50,094 nucleotides of DNA from an uncultured Flavobacteriaceae bacterium (GTDB lineage: Bacteria > Bacteroidota > Bacteroidia > Flavobacteriales > Flavobacteriaceae): NCBI GenBank assembly GCA_913048115.1, contig CAJWVI010000002.1, positions 1 to 50,094 on the forward strand. The letters run 5' to 3'. Within the stretch, counting starts at the first letter, position 1; each line of letters begins with the position of its first letter. Positions 25,053 to 34,337 of this stretch are shown here, in pieces. The position numbers and the translations under genes are program-made. Below the pieces are notes generated by a model. That model saw nothing but the letters and a program-made list of their open reading frames with translations. It was not told where the DNA came from and searched no databases.

Positions 25053-25060
25053 CAAAAATA
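25053..25060 (-). promoter_or_regulatory. -7 box of the EEP gene, next to the start codon
   Basis: The minus strand reads TATTTTTG, only 4 nt before ATG 25048. If used, transcription would start at or near the ATG and give a leaderless mRNA. No -33 TTG at the ideal spacing is seen. Confidence 0.35.
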
Positions 25061-25177
25061 ACTATTTAACTAGCATTTGCATCACAATTAGTTTTTTCTT
25101 AAACTAAAATTCTAAAACATTGAAAGCAAGCAGGAAATTACACATTCTTCGTATCTTGGTTCTCAAATTATAATGTT

Positions 25178-26056
25178 ATGAAAATCCTGCTGTTTTTTTT
25201 ATTATGTGCACTTAACACTTCCATTGCGCAGCCAAACCTAGATATATACGTCATAGATTTCACCCTTACAGATGAACAGATGAATATCACTAACTTAGAA
25301 AATATATCAAACAATATTGGATACGATAGCCAACCTTCTTTTATAAATAACAAGAAAATAATCTACGCAGGTACTCAAGATAAACAAACAGAAATTATGA
25401 TGTATAACCTAGAGACACATCAAACCAATACACTTCATGCCACCACATTAGGTAGTGAGTACTCGCCACAACAATTTCCTACATCAAACCAAATTGCAGC
25501 AGTACGCCTTGACACCAATGGTCTACAACGTTTATACGCATACAGCACTACCGCTAACAACAAAGAAAGTTCAACAAGGTTATTAGATAACCTAGAAGTT
25601 GCTTATTTTGCTTTTCATGATAATGACCGTATTGTAGCCTCTGTATTGGGTGCAAACCAATTAAACTTGGTTATTGCTAATTTAAAAACAAAAGAAGTCA
25701 TGAGTTACATAAAAAACTCAGGGCGCTCTATCCATAACATCCCAGAGAGTTCTTCTGTAAGCTACACCCTAACCAATGAAGATAAAAATATGGAGGTCTA
25801 TATAGTGGATATAGATATAAGCGGTGATAGTTTTTTTGTTTGCCAACTTCCTGTTGGCGTACAAGATCATTGTTGGATTAATAACACGCAGCTCTTATTA
25901 GGAAGCGGCTCAAAACTATATCTATATGATATGTTTGGAGCCCAACAGTGGAAAGAAGTTGCAGATGTTTCTGGCTATAATATTTCAGAAATAAACCGCA
26001 TCACTGTAAGTCCAGATGGAAAAAAAATAGCTCTTGTTGCCAATGGTCCTCAATAG
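25178..26056 (+). CDS. Exported WD40-like (PD40) beta-propeller protein
   Basis: A 292-residue protein with a signal peptide (1-18, ending SIAQ) and repeated PD40/TolB-type blades: GYDSQPSFINNKKIIYAGTQDKQTEIMMYNLET, then SPQQFPTSNQIAAV with YAYST, and near the end RITVSPDGKKIALVANG. From family knowledge such propellers bind partners or glycans in the periplasm or at the surface. No catalytic residue is evident. It precedes the M28 peptidase gene by 108 bp on the same strand, so they may be expressed together. Confidence 0.8.
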   Translation: MKILLFFLLCALNTSIAQPNLDIYVIDFTLTDEQMNITNLENISNNIGYDSQPSFINNKKIIYAGTQDKQTEIMMYNLETHQTNTLHATTLGSEYSPQQFPTSNQIAAVRLDTNGLQRLYAYSTTANNKESSTRLLDNLEVAYFAFHDNDRIVASVLGANQLNLVIANLKTKEVMSYIKNSGRSIHNIPESSSVSYTLTNEDKNMEVYIVDIDISGDSFFVCQLPVGVQDHCWINNTQLLLGSGSKLYLYDMFGAQQWKEVADVSGYNISEINRITVSPDGKKIALVANGPQ

Positions 26057-26164
26057 CAGTTTTGTAAATAAATTTATTAATCATTATAAGGCGCTCCAAA
26101 CTAAAAGTATTAGATTTTAGAAGCCTGTTTCTTTTGCTTATTTTTATAGCAAACAATACCGTAA

Positions 26165-27496
26165 ATGAAATATTACTTCCTTGCATTAGCTTTGTTTATC
26201 TATACCGCTTCGCTAGCTCAAACAGACGCACGTTTGTATGATATTATAAACACCGTATCTGCAAAAAACATGGAAGCAGACATTACTACCCTTGCCAATT
26301 TTGGAACTAGAAATACCTTTAGTGATACTATAAGCAACTCAAGAGGGATTGGAGCTGCACGCCGATGGATTAAAGCTGAGTTTGATGAAATTTCAAAAAA
26401 CTGTAATGATTGTTTAGATGTTTTTTATCAAAAAGATTTGGTGAAGGCAGAAGAAAACACAAGAGTCTCTAAAGATGTATGGGTTGTGAATGTTGTAGCC
26501 ATTCAAAAAAGTAAGACCCAATCAAACCGGTATATCATCATGAGTGGTGATATAGATTCTCGCAATAGTGATGCCGGTGATTTCACTAAAGATGCACCTG
26601 GAGCCAATGATAACGCAAGTGGTATGGCTGGCGCTATAGAAGCAGCTAGGGTATTAAGCTCCTACAGGTTTAATGCAAACATTGTATACCTTGGCTTGAG
26701 TGGTGAAGAACAAGGTTTGTTTGGTGGTGCTGGTTTTGCAGCGTATGCTAAAGAAAAAAGTTGGGATATCATTGGGGTTATTAACAATGATATGATTGGC
26801 AACATTAAAGGGGTAGATGGTGTTATAAGCAATGTAGATTTTAGGATTTTTTCTGAACCTGTTCCTCCTACTGAAACAGAAAAACAACGCAGACTAAGAA
26901 GGTTTTATGGCGGAGAGGTAGATGGCGTTTCAAGACAATTGGCGCGTTATGTTCATAAAACTACCAAAACATACATGCCAGAAATGAACCCAATGATGAT
27001 CTATAGACTAGATCGATTTGGGCGTGGAGGACACCACAGGCCGTTTAATGATTTAGGCTACCCAGCCATACGTATTATGGAGGCCCATGAGAATTACACA
27101 CAACAACACCAAGATATTCGAACAGAGAATGGTATTGAGTATGGAGATAAGATAAAATTTGTAAACTTTGAATATGCAAAAAAACTAACTGCTGTAAATG
27201 CAATAGTGATGGCAAGTCTTGCTTGGGCACCCGCGCCTCCAACTGGTGTAGCTATTGGCGGTATTGTTCAACCCGCTGCAAAATTTAAATGGAAGAAAAG
27301 CGCTGATGCTATAGGCTATAAAATTTATTGGAGAGACACAACATCCCCTTCTTGGGATTATAGTAGGTTTGTAGGCAATCAAGCCGCATTTTTATTAAAC
27401 GGTATTGTTATCGACAACTACTTTTTTGGTATTGCAGCCGTTGGAAAAGATGGACATGAGAGTGTTGTTGTATTTCCTAGTGCGACTTTTAGATAA
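26165..27496 (+). CDS. Exported M28-family zinc peptidase
   Basis: A 443-residue protein: signal peptide (1-18, ending LAQ), an M28 catalytic domain (about 35-345) and a C-terminal fibronectin-III-like domain (about 355-443, WAPAPPTGVAIGG then KWKKSADAIGYKIYWRD). Metal-site motifs: GANDNASG (Asp), SGEEQGLFG (Glu pair), NNDMIGN (Asp) and ENYTQQHQD (His). The first ligand, normally His in GHxDS, is Asp here (GDIDSR, Asp129). I recall such a variant in some M28 members, so activity may persist. It is 25 bp before the M1 peptidase gene, suggesting a peptide-degrading operon. Confidence 0.86.
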   Translation: MKYYFLALALFIYTASLAQTDARLYDIINTVSAKNMEADITTLANFGTRNTFSDTISNSRGIGAARRWIKAEFDEISKNCNDCLDVFYQKDLVKAEENTRVSKDVWVVNVVAIQKSKTQSNRYIIMSGDIDSRNSDAGDFTKDAPGANDNASGMAGAIEAARVLSSYRFNANIVYLGLSGEEQGLFGGAGFAAYAKEKSWDIIGVINNDMIGNIKGVDGVISNVDFRIFSEPVPPTETEKQRRLRRFYGGEVDGVSRQLARYVHKTTKTYMPEMNPMMIYRLDRFGRGGHHRPFNDLGYPAIRIMEAHENYTQQHQDIRTENGIEYGDKIKFVNFEYAKKLTAVNAIVMASLAWAPAPPTGVAIGGIVQPAAKFKWKKSADAIGYKIYWRDTTSPSWDYSRFVGNQAAFLLNGIVIDNYFFGIAAVGKDGHESVVVFPSATFR

Positions 27497-27521
27497 AAAA
27501 ATAATACACAGACCATTTTAC

Positions 27522-29150
27522 ATGAGAAACCTTCTATTTACTTTTGCAGCACTCAGTATCTGTTTTATAACAGATGCACAAGAAACATTTACAAAAGCAG
27601 ATGAGCTAAGAGGTTCTATTACCCAGCAACGAGCTTGGTGGGATCTTCAGCATTATAAAATAGAAGTAGAAGTACTTCCCGAAAAAAAAGCACTTAAAGG
27701 CACAAACACAATTACTTACACCGTAGTAACACAGCAAAAGGTCATGCAAATAGATTTGCAAGAGCCTATGAATATTGATAAGGTTAGTCAAAATAACAGA
27801 ATCCTCAAAGTAGAAAGGTTAGGGAATGTACATTACATCGAGCTATTACAAAAACAAAAAATTGGCACAGAAAACACCCTTGTAATTCAGTTTTCAGGGG
27901 CTCCCACTCAGGCCTTAAATGCACCTTGGGATGGTGGGCTTGTATGGCAGAAAGACATGAATGAAAAACACTTTATTGCAAGTGCAAACCAAGGCATTGG
28001 CGCTAGTGTATGGTGGCCGGTAAAAGACCATCCTGCAGATGAGCCAGACAAGGGTGTTGATCTTTATATAACCGCCCCAAAAGACCTAGTGGCTGTTGGT
28101 AACGGTAGGCTTATAGAGCAAATAGTAAACAAAAACACGAAAACATGGCATTGGCAGGTAACCAACCCAATTAACAGCTATGGTGTAAATATTAATGTAG
28201 GTGATTATGTTCATTTCTCAGAAACCTTTGAGGGTCTTAATGGAGCCTTAGATATGAGTTATTGGGTTTTGCGAGATCATCTTGAAAAAGCAAAAAAACA
28301 ATTTAAACAAGCCCCTTTGATGATGCAGGCCTTTGAATATTGGTTTGGCCCCTACCCCTTTTATGAAGATAGTTTTAAACTAGTTGAGGCTCCTTATTTG
28401 GGAATGGAACACCAAAGTAGCGTAACCTATGGAAACAATTTTGAGAACGGTTACCTTGGAAGAGATTTATCAGGTACGGGTTGGGGACTGCTTTTTGATT
28501 TTATTATTATTCATGAAGCAGGCCATGAATGGTTTGCTAACAATATCACCAATAAAGATGTAGCAGATATGTGGATTCATGAGGGGTTTACAGCCTATTC
28601 AGAAAATCTATACCTCAACTATCATTTCAGTAAAAAAGCCGCTAGTGAATATGTTATTGGTACCAAAAGCAGCATCCAAAATGATCGTCCAATAATAGGA
28701 ACCTACAATAAAAATAACCGTGGTAGCAATGACATATACTACAAAGGAGCCAATATTCTACACACAATACGCCAACTCATTGATGATGATCAAAAATGGC
28801 GTAGTATCCTTCGTGGGCTTAACAAAGACTTTTACCATCAAACAGTCACCAGCAAGCAGGTGGAGGAGTATATTTCAGAAAAAAGCGGAATTGATCTAAG
28901 GCATTTCTGGGAACAATATTTACGTACTACCCTCATACCTAAGCTTGAATACAACTATAGTGGCAAGCAACTAAAATATAGGTATGTAGATATTATAGTG
29001 GGCTTTGATATGCCTATACAAATCAACATCAATGGAAAAACTAAATGGATACAACCAACGGGAGATTGGAAAACTTTTGTAAACAATAATGACATTAAAA
29101 GCTGTAGTGTAAAGCAAGACTTTTTAATTACAGCACAAGTAATAGAGTAA
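27522..29150 (+). CDS. Exported M1-family metallopeptidase
   Basis: A 542-residue protein with a signal peptide (1-20, ending ITDAQ), an N-terminal beta domain and the M1 catalytic domain: LGMEHQSSV at the place of GxMEN, and H331-E332-A-G-H335 followed by E354 (HExxH-18-E), completing the zinc site. There is no long C-terminal ARM domain, so it is a short form. I chose ATG 27522, which gives a clean signal peptide 25 bp after the M28 stop; a longer frame upstream from 27405 overlaps the M28 gene and lacks a signal. It probably cleaves N-terminal residues of peptides in the periplasm. Confidence 0.9.
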   Translation: MRNLLFTFAALSICFITDAQETFTKADELRGSITQQRAWWDLQHYKIEVEVLPEKKALKGTNTITYTVVTQQKVMQIDLQEPMNIDKVSQNNRILKVERLGNVHYIELLQKQKIGTENTLVIQFSGAPTQALNAPWDGGLVWQKDMNEKHFIASANQGIGASVWWPVKDHPADEPDKGVDLYITAPKDLVAVGNGRLIEQIVNKNTKTWHWQVTNPINSYGVNINVGDYVHFSETFEGLNGALDMSYWVLRDHLEKAKKQFKQAPLMMQAFEYWFGPYPFYEDSFKLVEAPYLGMEHQSSVTYGNNFENGYLGRDLSGTGWGLLFDFIIIHEAGHEWFANNITNKDVADMWIHEGFTAYSENLYLNYHFSKKAASEYVIGTKSSIQNDRPIIGTYNKNNRGSNDIYYKGANILHTIRQLIDDDQKWRSILRGLNKDFYHQTVTSKQVEEYISEKSGIDLRHFWEQYLRTTLIPKLEYNYSGKQLKYRYVDIIVGFDMPIQININGKTKWIQPTGDWKTFVNNNDIKSCSVKQDFLITAQVIE

Positions 29151-29227
29151 AAGTATAATGAGGTTGTTTAAGAAACAGGAATGAGTAAAAACGCTTACCA
29201 TTTACACCCTATAAAACAGCTGTTTCT

Positions 29228-29845
29228 TTATAGTGCTAAGCTCCCCTTACCTTCACGAATTAAAACAGGCTCACTACCTGTAAGATCTATAACTGTTGAG
29301 GCTACATTTCCTCCATAACCACCGTCTATAACAACATCTACAAGATGTTTCCATTTTTCAAAAATAAGTTCTGGATCTGTTGTATATTCTATAAGCTCAT
29401 CTTCGTCTTTGATAGACGTTGATACAATAGGATTGCCCAATTCATGTACTATAGCTTGAACAATAGTATTGTCTGGTACACGTATTCCTACTTCTTTTTT
29501 CTTCTTGAAAACACTAGGGAGGTTATTATTACCAGGCAATATAAAAGTATAAGGGCCTGGCAAAGCTCTTTTTAATAGTTTAAAGGTAGTGGTGTCTATT
29601 TGTTTTACATAGTCTGACAAATTACTCAAGTCTTTACAAACAAAAGAAAAATTAGCCTTTGCTAGTTTTACCTTTTTAATTTGAGCCACTCGCTCTAATG
29701 CACGGTTATTTGTGATATCACACCCTAAAGCATATACCGTATCACTAGGGTAGATAATCAAGCCTCCGCCTTTTAAGATTTTGACAACCTTTGAGATATC
29801 CCTCTCATTTGGGTTGTCCTGGTATATTTTAATAAATGATGCCAT
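29228..29845 (-). CDS. YrdC/YciO-family protein (threonylcarbamoyl-AMP synthase-like)
   Basis: A 205-residue single-domain YrdC-fold protein. Visible motifs: GGLIIYPSDTVYALGCD, the LERVAQIKKVKLAKANFSFVCKDLSNLSDY region, LPGPYTFILPG and GNPIVSTSI. The family makes threonylcarbamoyl-AMP from Thr, bicarbonate and ATP for t6A37 of tRNA. The segment around FSFVCKDLS resembles the YciO branch more than TsaC, and the SUA5 extra domain is absent, so the exact role is uncertain. It is 12 bp downstream of the uvrD stop and co-transcribed with it. Confidence 0.85.
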   Translation of the reverse strand: MASFIKIYQDNPNERDISKVVKILKGGGLIIYPSDTVYALGCDITNNRALERVAQIKKVKLAKANFSFVCKDLSNLSDYVKQIDTTTFKLLKRALPGPYTFILPGNNNLPSVFKKKKEVGIRVPDNTIVQAIVHELGNPIVSTSIKDEDELIEYTTDPELIFEKWKHLVDVVIDGGYGGNVASTVIDLTGSEPVLIREGKGSLAL

Positions 29846-29857
29846 CTGTATATTGAG

Positions 29858-32176
29858 TTACTGGATAACGTTCAACTTCGCAAATCGAAGTAATAATTTT
29901 TTAAGCCCACCATTTTCAAAATCAATTTCTGCTTTGGTATCTGCACCAACGCCTTCTATTTTGGTGATTTTTCCTTTTCCGAACCGAACATGTTCTACCC
30001 TTGTGCCAATAACAAGATTTGCTGCTGCGGGATCAAAGTTTTTCTCAGCGCTACTTACCACAGGTTTCAACCTGCGGAGCTTTCGCAATTGTTCTTCGTT
30101 TGGTCCTGTAGGTGCATTTGAGGATACTGGCTTACTTAAACGTAACTTACTCTTATCTACCTCACCAAATATATCTGCGTCCAACAAAGGCTTATAGCGA
30201 TGCTCTGTAATGGGTGTTAGGTATTCTAAGTAAGAGGCGTCAATTTCTTCAATAAATCTACTAGGCTCTGCATCTATTAACTTACCCCATCTGTATCGAG
30301 ATTGAGAGTACGTTAAATATGCTTGTGTTTCGGCTCTGGTAAGGGCTACATAAAACAACCTTCGCTCCTCCTCTAACTCTTCTCTGGTGTTCATACTCAT
30401 TCCACTAGGAAATAAGTCTTCTTCCATACCAACAATATACACGTAAGGAAACTCCAGACCTTTAGCTAGGTGAATGGTCATCAGCGCTACACGGTCATCG
30501 TCTCCTTTATCATTATCAAGATCTGTTGCCAAGGCCACATCTTCCATAAATTCTGAAAGAGATCCAGTAGTATCTGCTAGTTCTTTTTGCTCCTCCACAA
30601 AGTCACGCATACCATTGAGAAGTTCTTCAATGTTCTCTATACGTGCAATACCCTCTGGAGTCCCATCTTTTTTAAGATCAGTGAGTAAACCTGTTTTCTT
30701 AGCAACATATTCTGCCATCTGAAAAGCATCATAGGTCTCATTTAACACCTGAAAACTTTTCACCATAGTAACAAAATCTAAAAGCTTACCCTGTGTGCCT
30801 TTGTTGATGTTAAGTTCTAGTTTACTTATGTTTTCCATGACTTCAAACATAGATCTACCATAATGATTGGCGGCAACCATAAGACGCTCTATTGTTGTTT
30901 GACCTATACCTCTTGCTGGGTAATTAACAACCCGCTTAACGGCTTCTTCGTCTTTTGGATTAAGTACTAGGCGTAAATAATACAATACATCTTTAATCTC
31001 TTTGCGCTGGTAAAAACTGAGCCCTCCATAGATACGGTACGGGATGTCTTTTTTACGCAAAGCGTCCTCCATAGCACGAGACTGGGCATTAGTTCTGTAT
31101 AGAATAGCAAAATCTCCATTTTGAAGTTGGCCATTCATTTTAGTTTCAAAAATATTACTGGCTACAAAACGGCCTTCGTCACCATCAGTCATGGTTCGGT
31201 TTACCATGATTTTTGGACCTTCGTCATTGGCCGTCCAAACAACCTTGTCTAATCGGGTTTTGTTTTTTTCAATAATACTGTTGGCTGCGTTTACAATATT
31301 CTTGGTAGATCTATAGTTTTGCTCAAGTCTGTAGGTCTTTACATCATCATAATCTTTCTGGAAGTTTAAAATATTATTAATGTTGGCACCACGAAAGGCA
31401 TAAATGCTTTGTGCATCATCCCCAACCACACAAATATTTTGAAATTTATCACTTAAAGCTCGAACAATTAAATATTGGCTATGGTTGGTGTCTTGATACT
31501 CATCTACTAAGATGTACCGAAACCTGTTTTGATACTTTGCTAAAACCTCAGGGAAGCGAGTTAATAACTCATTGGTTTTCAATAACAAATCGTCAAAATC
31601 CATAGCGCCTGCTTTAAAACACTTATCCACATAGCTTTTATAAATATCTCCCAAACGCGGCATCTTAGCCATAGCGTCTGCCTCCATAAGTTCTGGGTTA
31701 TTAAAATAAGCCTTTACAGTAACTAGACTGTTTTTATAACTCGATATTCTAGAATACACCTGTTTGTATTTGTAGATTTCTTTATCCAGGTGCATTTCTT
31801 TAATCACAGAGCGAATAACACTTTGAGAATCTTGTGTGTCATAAATAGTGAAGTTGGAGGGATAGCCAAGTTTGCTAGCTTCCATACGCAGTATCTTAGC
31901 AAAGATACTATGAAAGGTTCCCATCCATAGGTTCTTGCCTTCACTGGGTCCAACAATACTAGAAATACGCTTTTTCATTTCACGCGCAGCTTTGTTGGTA
32001 AAGGTGAGCGCTAAAATATTAAATGGGTCAACGCCTTTTGACATTAAAAAAGCAATTCTATAGGTAAGTACCCGTGTTTTACCAGAGCCGGCTCCGGCAA
32101 TTACAATCATAGCACCATCCTTTTGAATTGTTGGTGCTAATTGAGCTTCGTTTAATTGTTTTAAATATTCTTCCAA
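29858..32176 (-). CDS. UvrD/PcrA-type DNA helicase
   Basis: ATP-dependent 3'-5' superfamily 1 helicase for DNA repair and replication restart. Visible motifs are Walker A AGAGSGKT followed by LTFTNKAAREMKKRI, the box YILVDEYQDTN, QNYRST, VALMTIHLAKGLEFPYVYIVGMEEDLFP and FYVALTRA. The C-terminus has the short beta region GTRVEHVRFGKGKI. I place the start at TTG 32176 (772 aa, beginning MEEYLKQLNEAQ), where family members start. The in-frame ATG at 32284 adds 36 hydrophobic residues without family resemblance, and a TTTTG-N16-TATTTTG promoter-like pair lies between the two. It is followed after 12 bp by the YrdC/YciO gene. Confidence 0.93.
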   Translation of the reverse strand: MEEYLKQLNEAQLAPTIQKDGAMIVIAGAGSGKTRVLTYRIAFLMSKGVDPFNILALTFTNKAAREMKKRISSIVGPSEGKNLWMGTFHSIFAKILRMEASKLGYPSNFTIYDTQDSQSVIRSVIKEMHLDKEIYKYKQVYSRISSYKNSLVTVKAYFNNPELMEADAMAKMPRLGDIYKSYVDKCFKAGAMDFDDLLLKTNELLTRFPEVLAKYQNRFRYILVDEYQDTNHSQYLIVRALSDKFQNICVVGDDAQSIYAFRGANINNILNFQKDYDDVKTYRLEQNYRSTKNIVNAANSIIEKNKTRLDKVVWTANDEGPKIMVNRTMTDGDEGRFVASNIFETKMNGQLQNGDFAILYRTNAQSRAMEDALRKKDIPYRIYGGLSFYQRKEIKDVLYYLRLVLNPKDEEAVKRVVNYPARGIGQTTIERLMVAANHYGRSMFEVMENISKLELNINKGTQGKLLDFVTMVKSFQVLNETYDAFQMAEYVAKKTGLLTDLKKDGTPEGIARIENIEELLNGMRDFVEEQKELADTTGSLSEFMEDVALATDLDNDKGDDDRVALMTIHLAKGLEFPYVYIVGMEEDLFPSGMSMNTREELEEERRLFYVALTRAETQAYLTYSQSRYRWGKLIDAEPSRFIEEIDASYLEYLTPITEHRYKPLLDADIFGEVDKSKLRLSKPVSSNAPTGPNEEQLRKLRRLKPVVSSAEKNFDPAAANLVIGTRVEHVRFGKGKITKIEGVGADTKAEIDFENGGLKKLLLRFAKLNVIQ

Positions 32177-32284
32177 GGGTGTTTTTAAAATTTTAAAGAA
32201 CCAAAATAGTTTTGGAAATGTGACAAAATAAGGCAATGCATTGACTGTGAAAATACGTAAAAGGAAGGAATAGTACTCAATCAT

Positions 32285-32330
32285 ATTTCAGAATTTATAA
32301 ACAAAAAACCAATGGTTTAATTTCTGAAAT
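32285..32330. repeat. Nested inverted repeat between uvrD and the M20 gene
   Basis: Outer arms ATTTCAGAA (32285-32293) and TTCTGAAAT (32322-32330) enclose an inner hairpin AAACC-AAT-GGTTT (32306-32318). There is no T-run on either side, so it is not a standard terminator. It lies between divergent genes and may be a regulator site. Confidence 0.4.
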
Positions 32331-32377
32331 TTGAATATCTTTAAAGCATTAACTTTAATTATGAACCCGCTATTCTT

Positions 32378-33658
32378 ATGAAAAAATACCATTCCTTTTT
32401 ACTACTATTACTTACAGTATGTACCGCTAATGCTCAAATGGATCAAAGCATCCTTAAAGACATCCAAAATATAGAGTCGCAAATAATTGATTGGCGTCAT
32501 TACTTTCATGAAAACCCCGAGCTCTCTAACCGTGAGTTTAAAACGGCAGATAAGATAGCGCAACATTTAAAAGCTTTAGGTATGGAGGTGCAAACTGGTG
32601 TGGCAAAAACGGGTGTAGTTGCTTTACTTAAAGGAAACAAACCTGGAAAGGTCGTTGCTCTAAGAGCAGATATTGATGGGCTTCCAGTAACAGAACGTAA
32701 TAATCTTGAATATAAAAGTAAAGTGCGAGCTACTTTTCTAGGCACAGAGACAGGCGTGATGCATGCCTGTGGTCATGACACGCACATTGCTATTTTAATG
32801 GGTGTTGCAGAGGTTTTAAGCAAACACAAAGATAAAATTAATGGTACTATTAAATTTATTTTTCAACCAGCAGAGGAAGGACCACCTCCCGGTGAGCAGG
32901 GCGGTGCAAAGCTTATGGTAAAAGAAGGTGTGTTAGAAAATCCTAAAGTAGACGCTATTTATGGACTGCATATTAATAGCGGAACACCTGTTGGAACTAT
33001 TACACTAAAACCAGAAGGTATTATGGCCGCTGTAGAACGTTTTGTGGTGAATGTGCAAGGAAAAGGATCTCATGGGTCTGCTCCCTGGAGTGGAGTAGAT
33101 CCTATTTTAATTTCAGCAAAAATTATTGACGGTTTTCAAACTATTATCTCAAGAGAGTCTTATCTCATTGAGGCGCCTGCAGTTATCACCGTTGGAAAAA
33201 TAACTAGTGGAACTCGCTTTAATGTAATTCCAGAAAGTGCAGAAATGATTGGAACCGTACGCACCTTAAACCCACAGATGAGAACTATGATCATTAGACG
33301 CATGACAGAAATGGCAAGTGACATAGCAAAGGCCTATGGAGGAACTGCCACTATAGATTGGCAGAATAACACTATTGTAACCTATAATGATCCTGCCCTA
33401 ACTACAAAGGCAATTAGCACCTTAAAAAAGGTAGCTGGAGATGACAAGGTACTGGGCATGAAGGCAGTTACGGGAGGAGAAGACTTTAGTTATTTTCAAG
33501 AAAAAATACCTGGCGTATACTTTTTCCTTGGAGGGATGACACCCGGTAATAAAAAACCTTACCCGCATCACACTCCAGATTTTCAAATAGACGATGCTGG
33601 GATGTTGCTAGGTGTTAAGTCATTAACGCAACTAGCCTTAGATTTTTTAAATCAATAA
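32378..33658 (+). CDS. Exported M20D-family amidohydrolase
   Basis: A 426-residue protein: a signal peptide (1-19, ending ANAQ) and an M20D hydrolase body. Motifs include VALRADIDGLPVTE, MHACGHDTHIAILMG (metal ligands), FIFQPAEEGPPPGEQGG and, near the end, TGGEDFSYFQEKIPGVYFFLGG. The family (hippurate, indole-3-acetyl-amino-acid and N-acyl amino acid hydrolases) cleaves N-acylated amino acids with two zinc or manganese ions. Export to the periplasm is predicted. Divergent from uvrD; a TATCTTTA box (32336-32343) is a weak promoter candidate. Confidence 0.9.
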   Translation: MKKYHSFLLLLLTVCTANAQMDQSILKDIQNIESQIIDWRHYFHENPELSNREFKTADKIAQHLKALGMEVQTGVAKTGVVALLKGNKPGKVVALRADIDGLPVTERNNLEYKSKVRATFLGTETGVMHACGHDTHIAILMGVAEVLSKHKDKINGTIKFIFQPAEEGPPPGEQGGAKLMVKEGVLENPKVDAIYGLHINSGTPVGTITLKPEGIMAAVERFVVNVQGKGSHGSAPWSGVDPILISAKIIDGFQTIISRESYLIEAPAVITVGKITSGTRFNVIPESAEMIGTVRTLNPQMRTMIIRRMTEMASDIAKAYGGTATIDWQNNTIVTYNDPALTTKAISTLKKVAGDDKVLGMKAVTGGEDFSYFQEKIPGVYFFLGGMTPGNKKPYPHHTPDFQIDDAGMLLGVKSLTQLALDFLNQ

Positions 33659-33797
33659 AATAATCTAGTTGCTACCTATAAACAGATTATATTTAAACAA
33701 AAAAACTAAGGGTAAACTACATGTGTAATCATTGCATTAAACAATAAAAACCAAACACGTTGGTTATACCCTCTTACTTATTGAAAACACACCCATT

Positions 33798-34319
33798 ATG
33801 GAATCTCAAGCACTACTACCTTATTTTGCCTCTTTACTCTCTGCTATTATCGTGGGGGTCATTGCCTATCTTTTTTTTAAAACACATACAGATAATGAAG
33901 AAGGACGCAGGCGGTTTTTAATTCACAAAGACGCGCAGGGAAAAATACTCCCCCTACGCCTACAGGCTTATGAACGTGTTGTACTACTACTTGAACGCAT
34001 AGACCCTAACAGCTTGTTGATTCGTATAAAACCAACAAGCAATGATCTTAATAAGTATGAAGATGATCTTATAAGAAGTATCGAAGACGAGTTTGTACAT
34101 AACTTAACGCAACAAATTTATTTATCTGTAGAGTCTTGGAACGTAACTAAAACTACAAAAAACACTACCATACAAATCATTAGACAAACGGCCATGAATG
34201 AAAAGATTGAAACAGCAGACAAACTTAGGGAAGCTGTATTAAATCATTTTATGGGAGCAATAACACCTTCGCAAAAAGGACTTTTGTACGTAAAGAAAGA
34301 AATTCACGAGCTCTTTTAA
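33798..34319 (+). CDS. Membrane-anchored conserved protein of unknown function
   Basis: A 173-residue protein with one transmembrane helix near the N-terminus (about 8-27) and a cytoplasmic helical body containing LRLQAYERVVLLLERIDPNSLLIRI, then DEFVHNLTQQIYLSVESWNVTKTTKNTTIQIIRQTA. No catalytic motif is seen. It looks like a single-pass protein conserved in Flavobacteriia, but I cannot name the family. It is convergent with the M1 gene with a gap of 18 bp, and 139 bp after the M20 gene. Confidence 0.75.
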   Translation: MESQALLPYFASLLSAIIVGVIAYLFFKTHTDNEEGRRRFLIHKDAQGKILPLRLQAYERVVLLLERIDPNSLLIRIKPTSNDLNKYEDDLIRSIEDEFVHNLTQQIYLSVESWNVTKTTKNTTIQIIRQTAMNEKIETADKLREAVLNHFMGAITPSQKGLLYVKKEIHELF

Positions 34320-34337
34320 GACTTGAAACTGTCTTCA

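Noticed and set aside
27405-27521. Longer start of the M1 peptidase gene overlapping the M28 gene
   Set aside because: The extension overlaps the M28 coding sequence and hides a clean signal peptide that begins at ATG 27522.
29170-29228. Inverted repeat AAGAAACAG/CTGTTTCTT between the M1 and YrdC/YciO genes
   Set aside because: The loop is about 41 nt, there is no T-run and one arm touches the stop of the YrdC/YciO gene; too weak to call a terminator.
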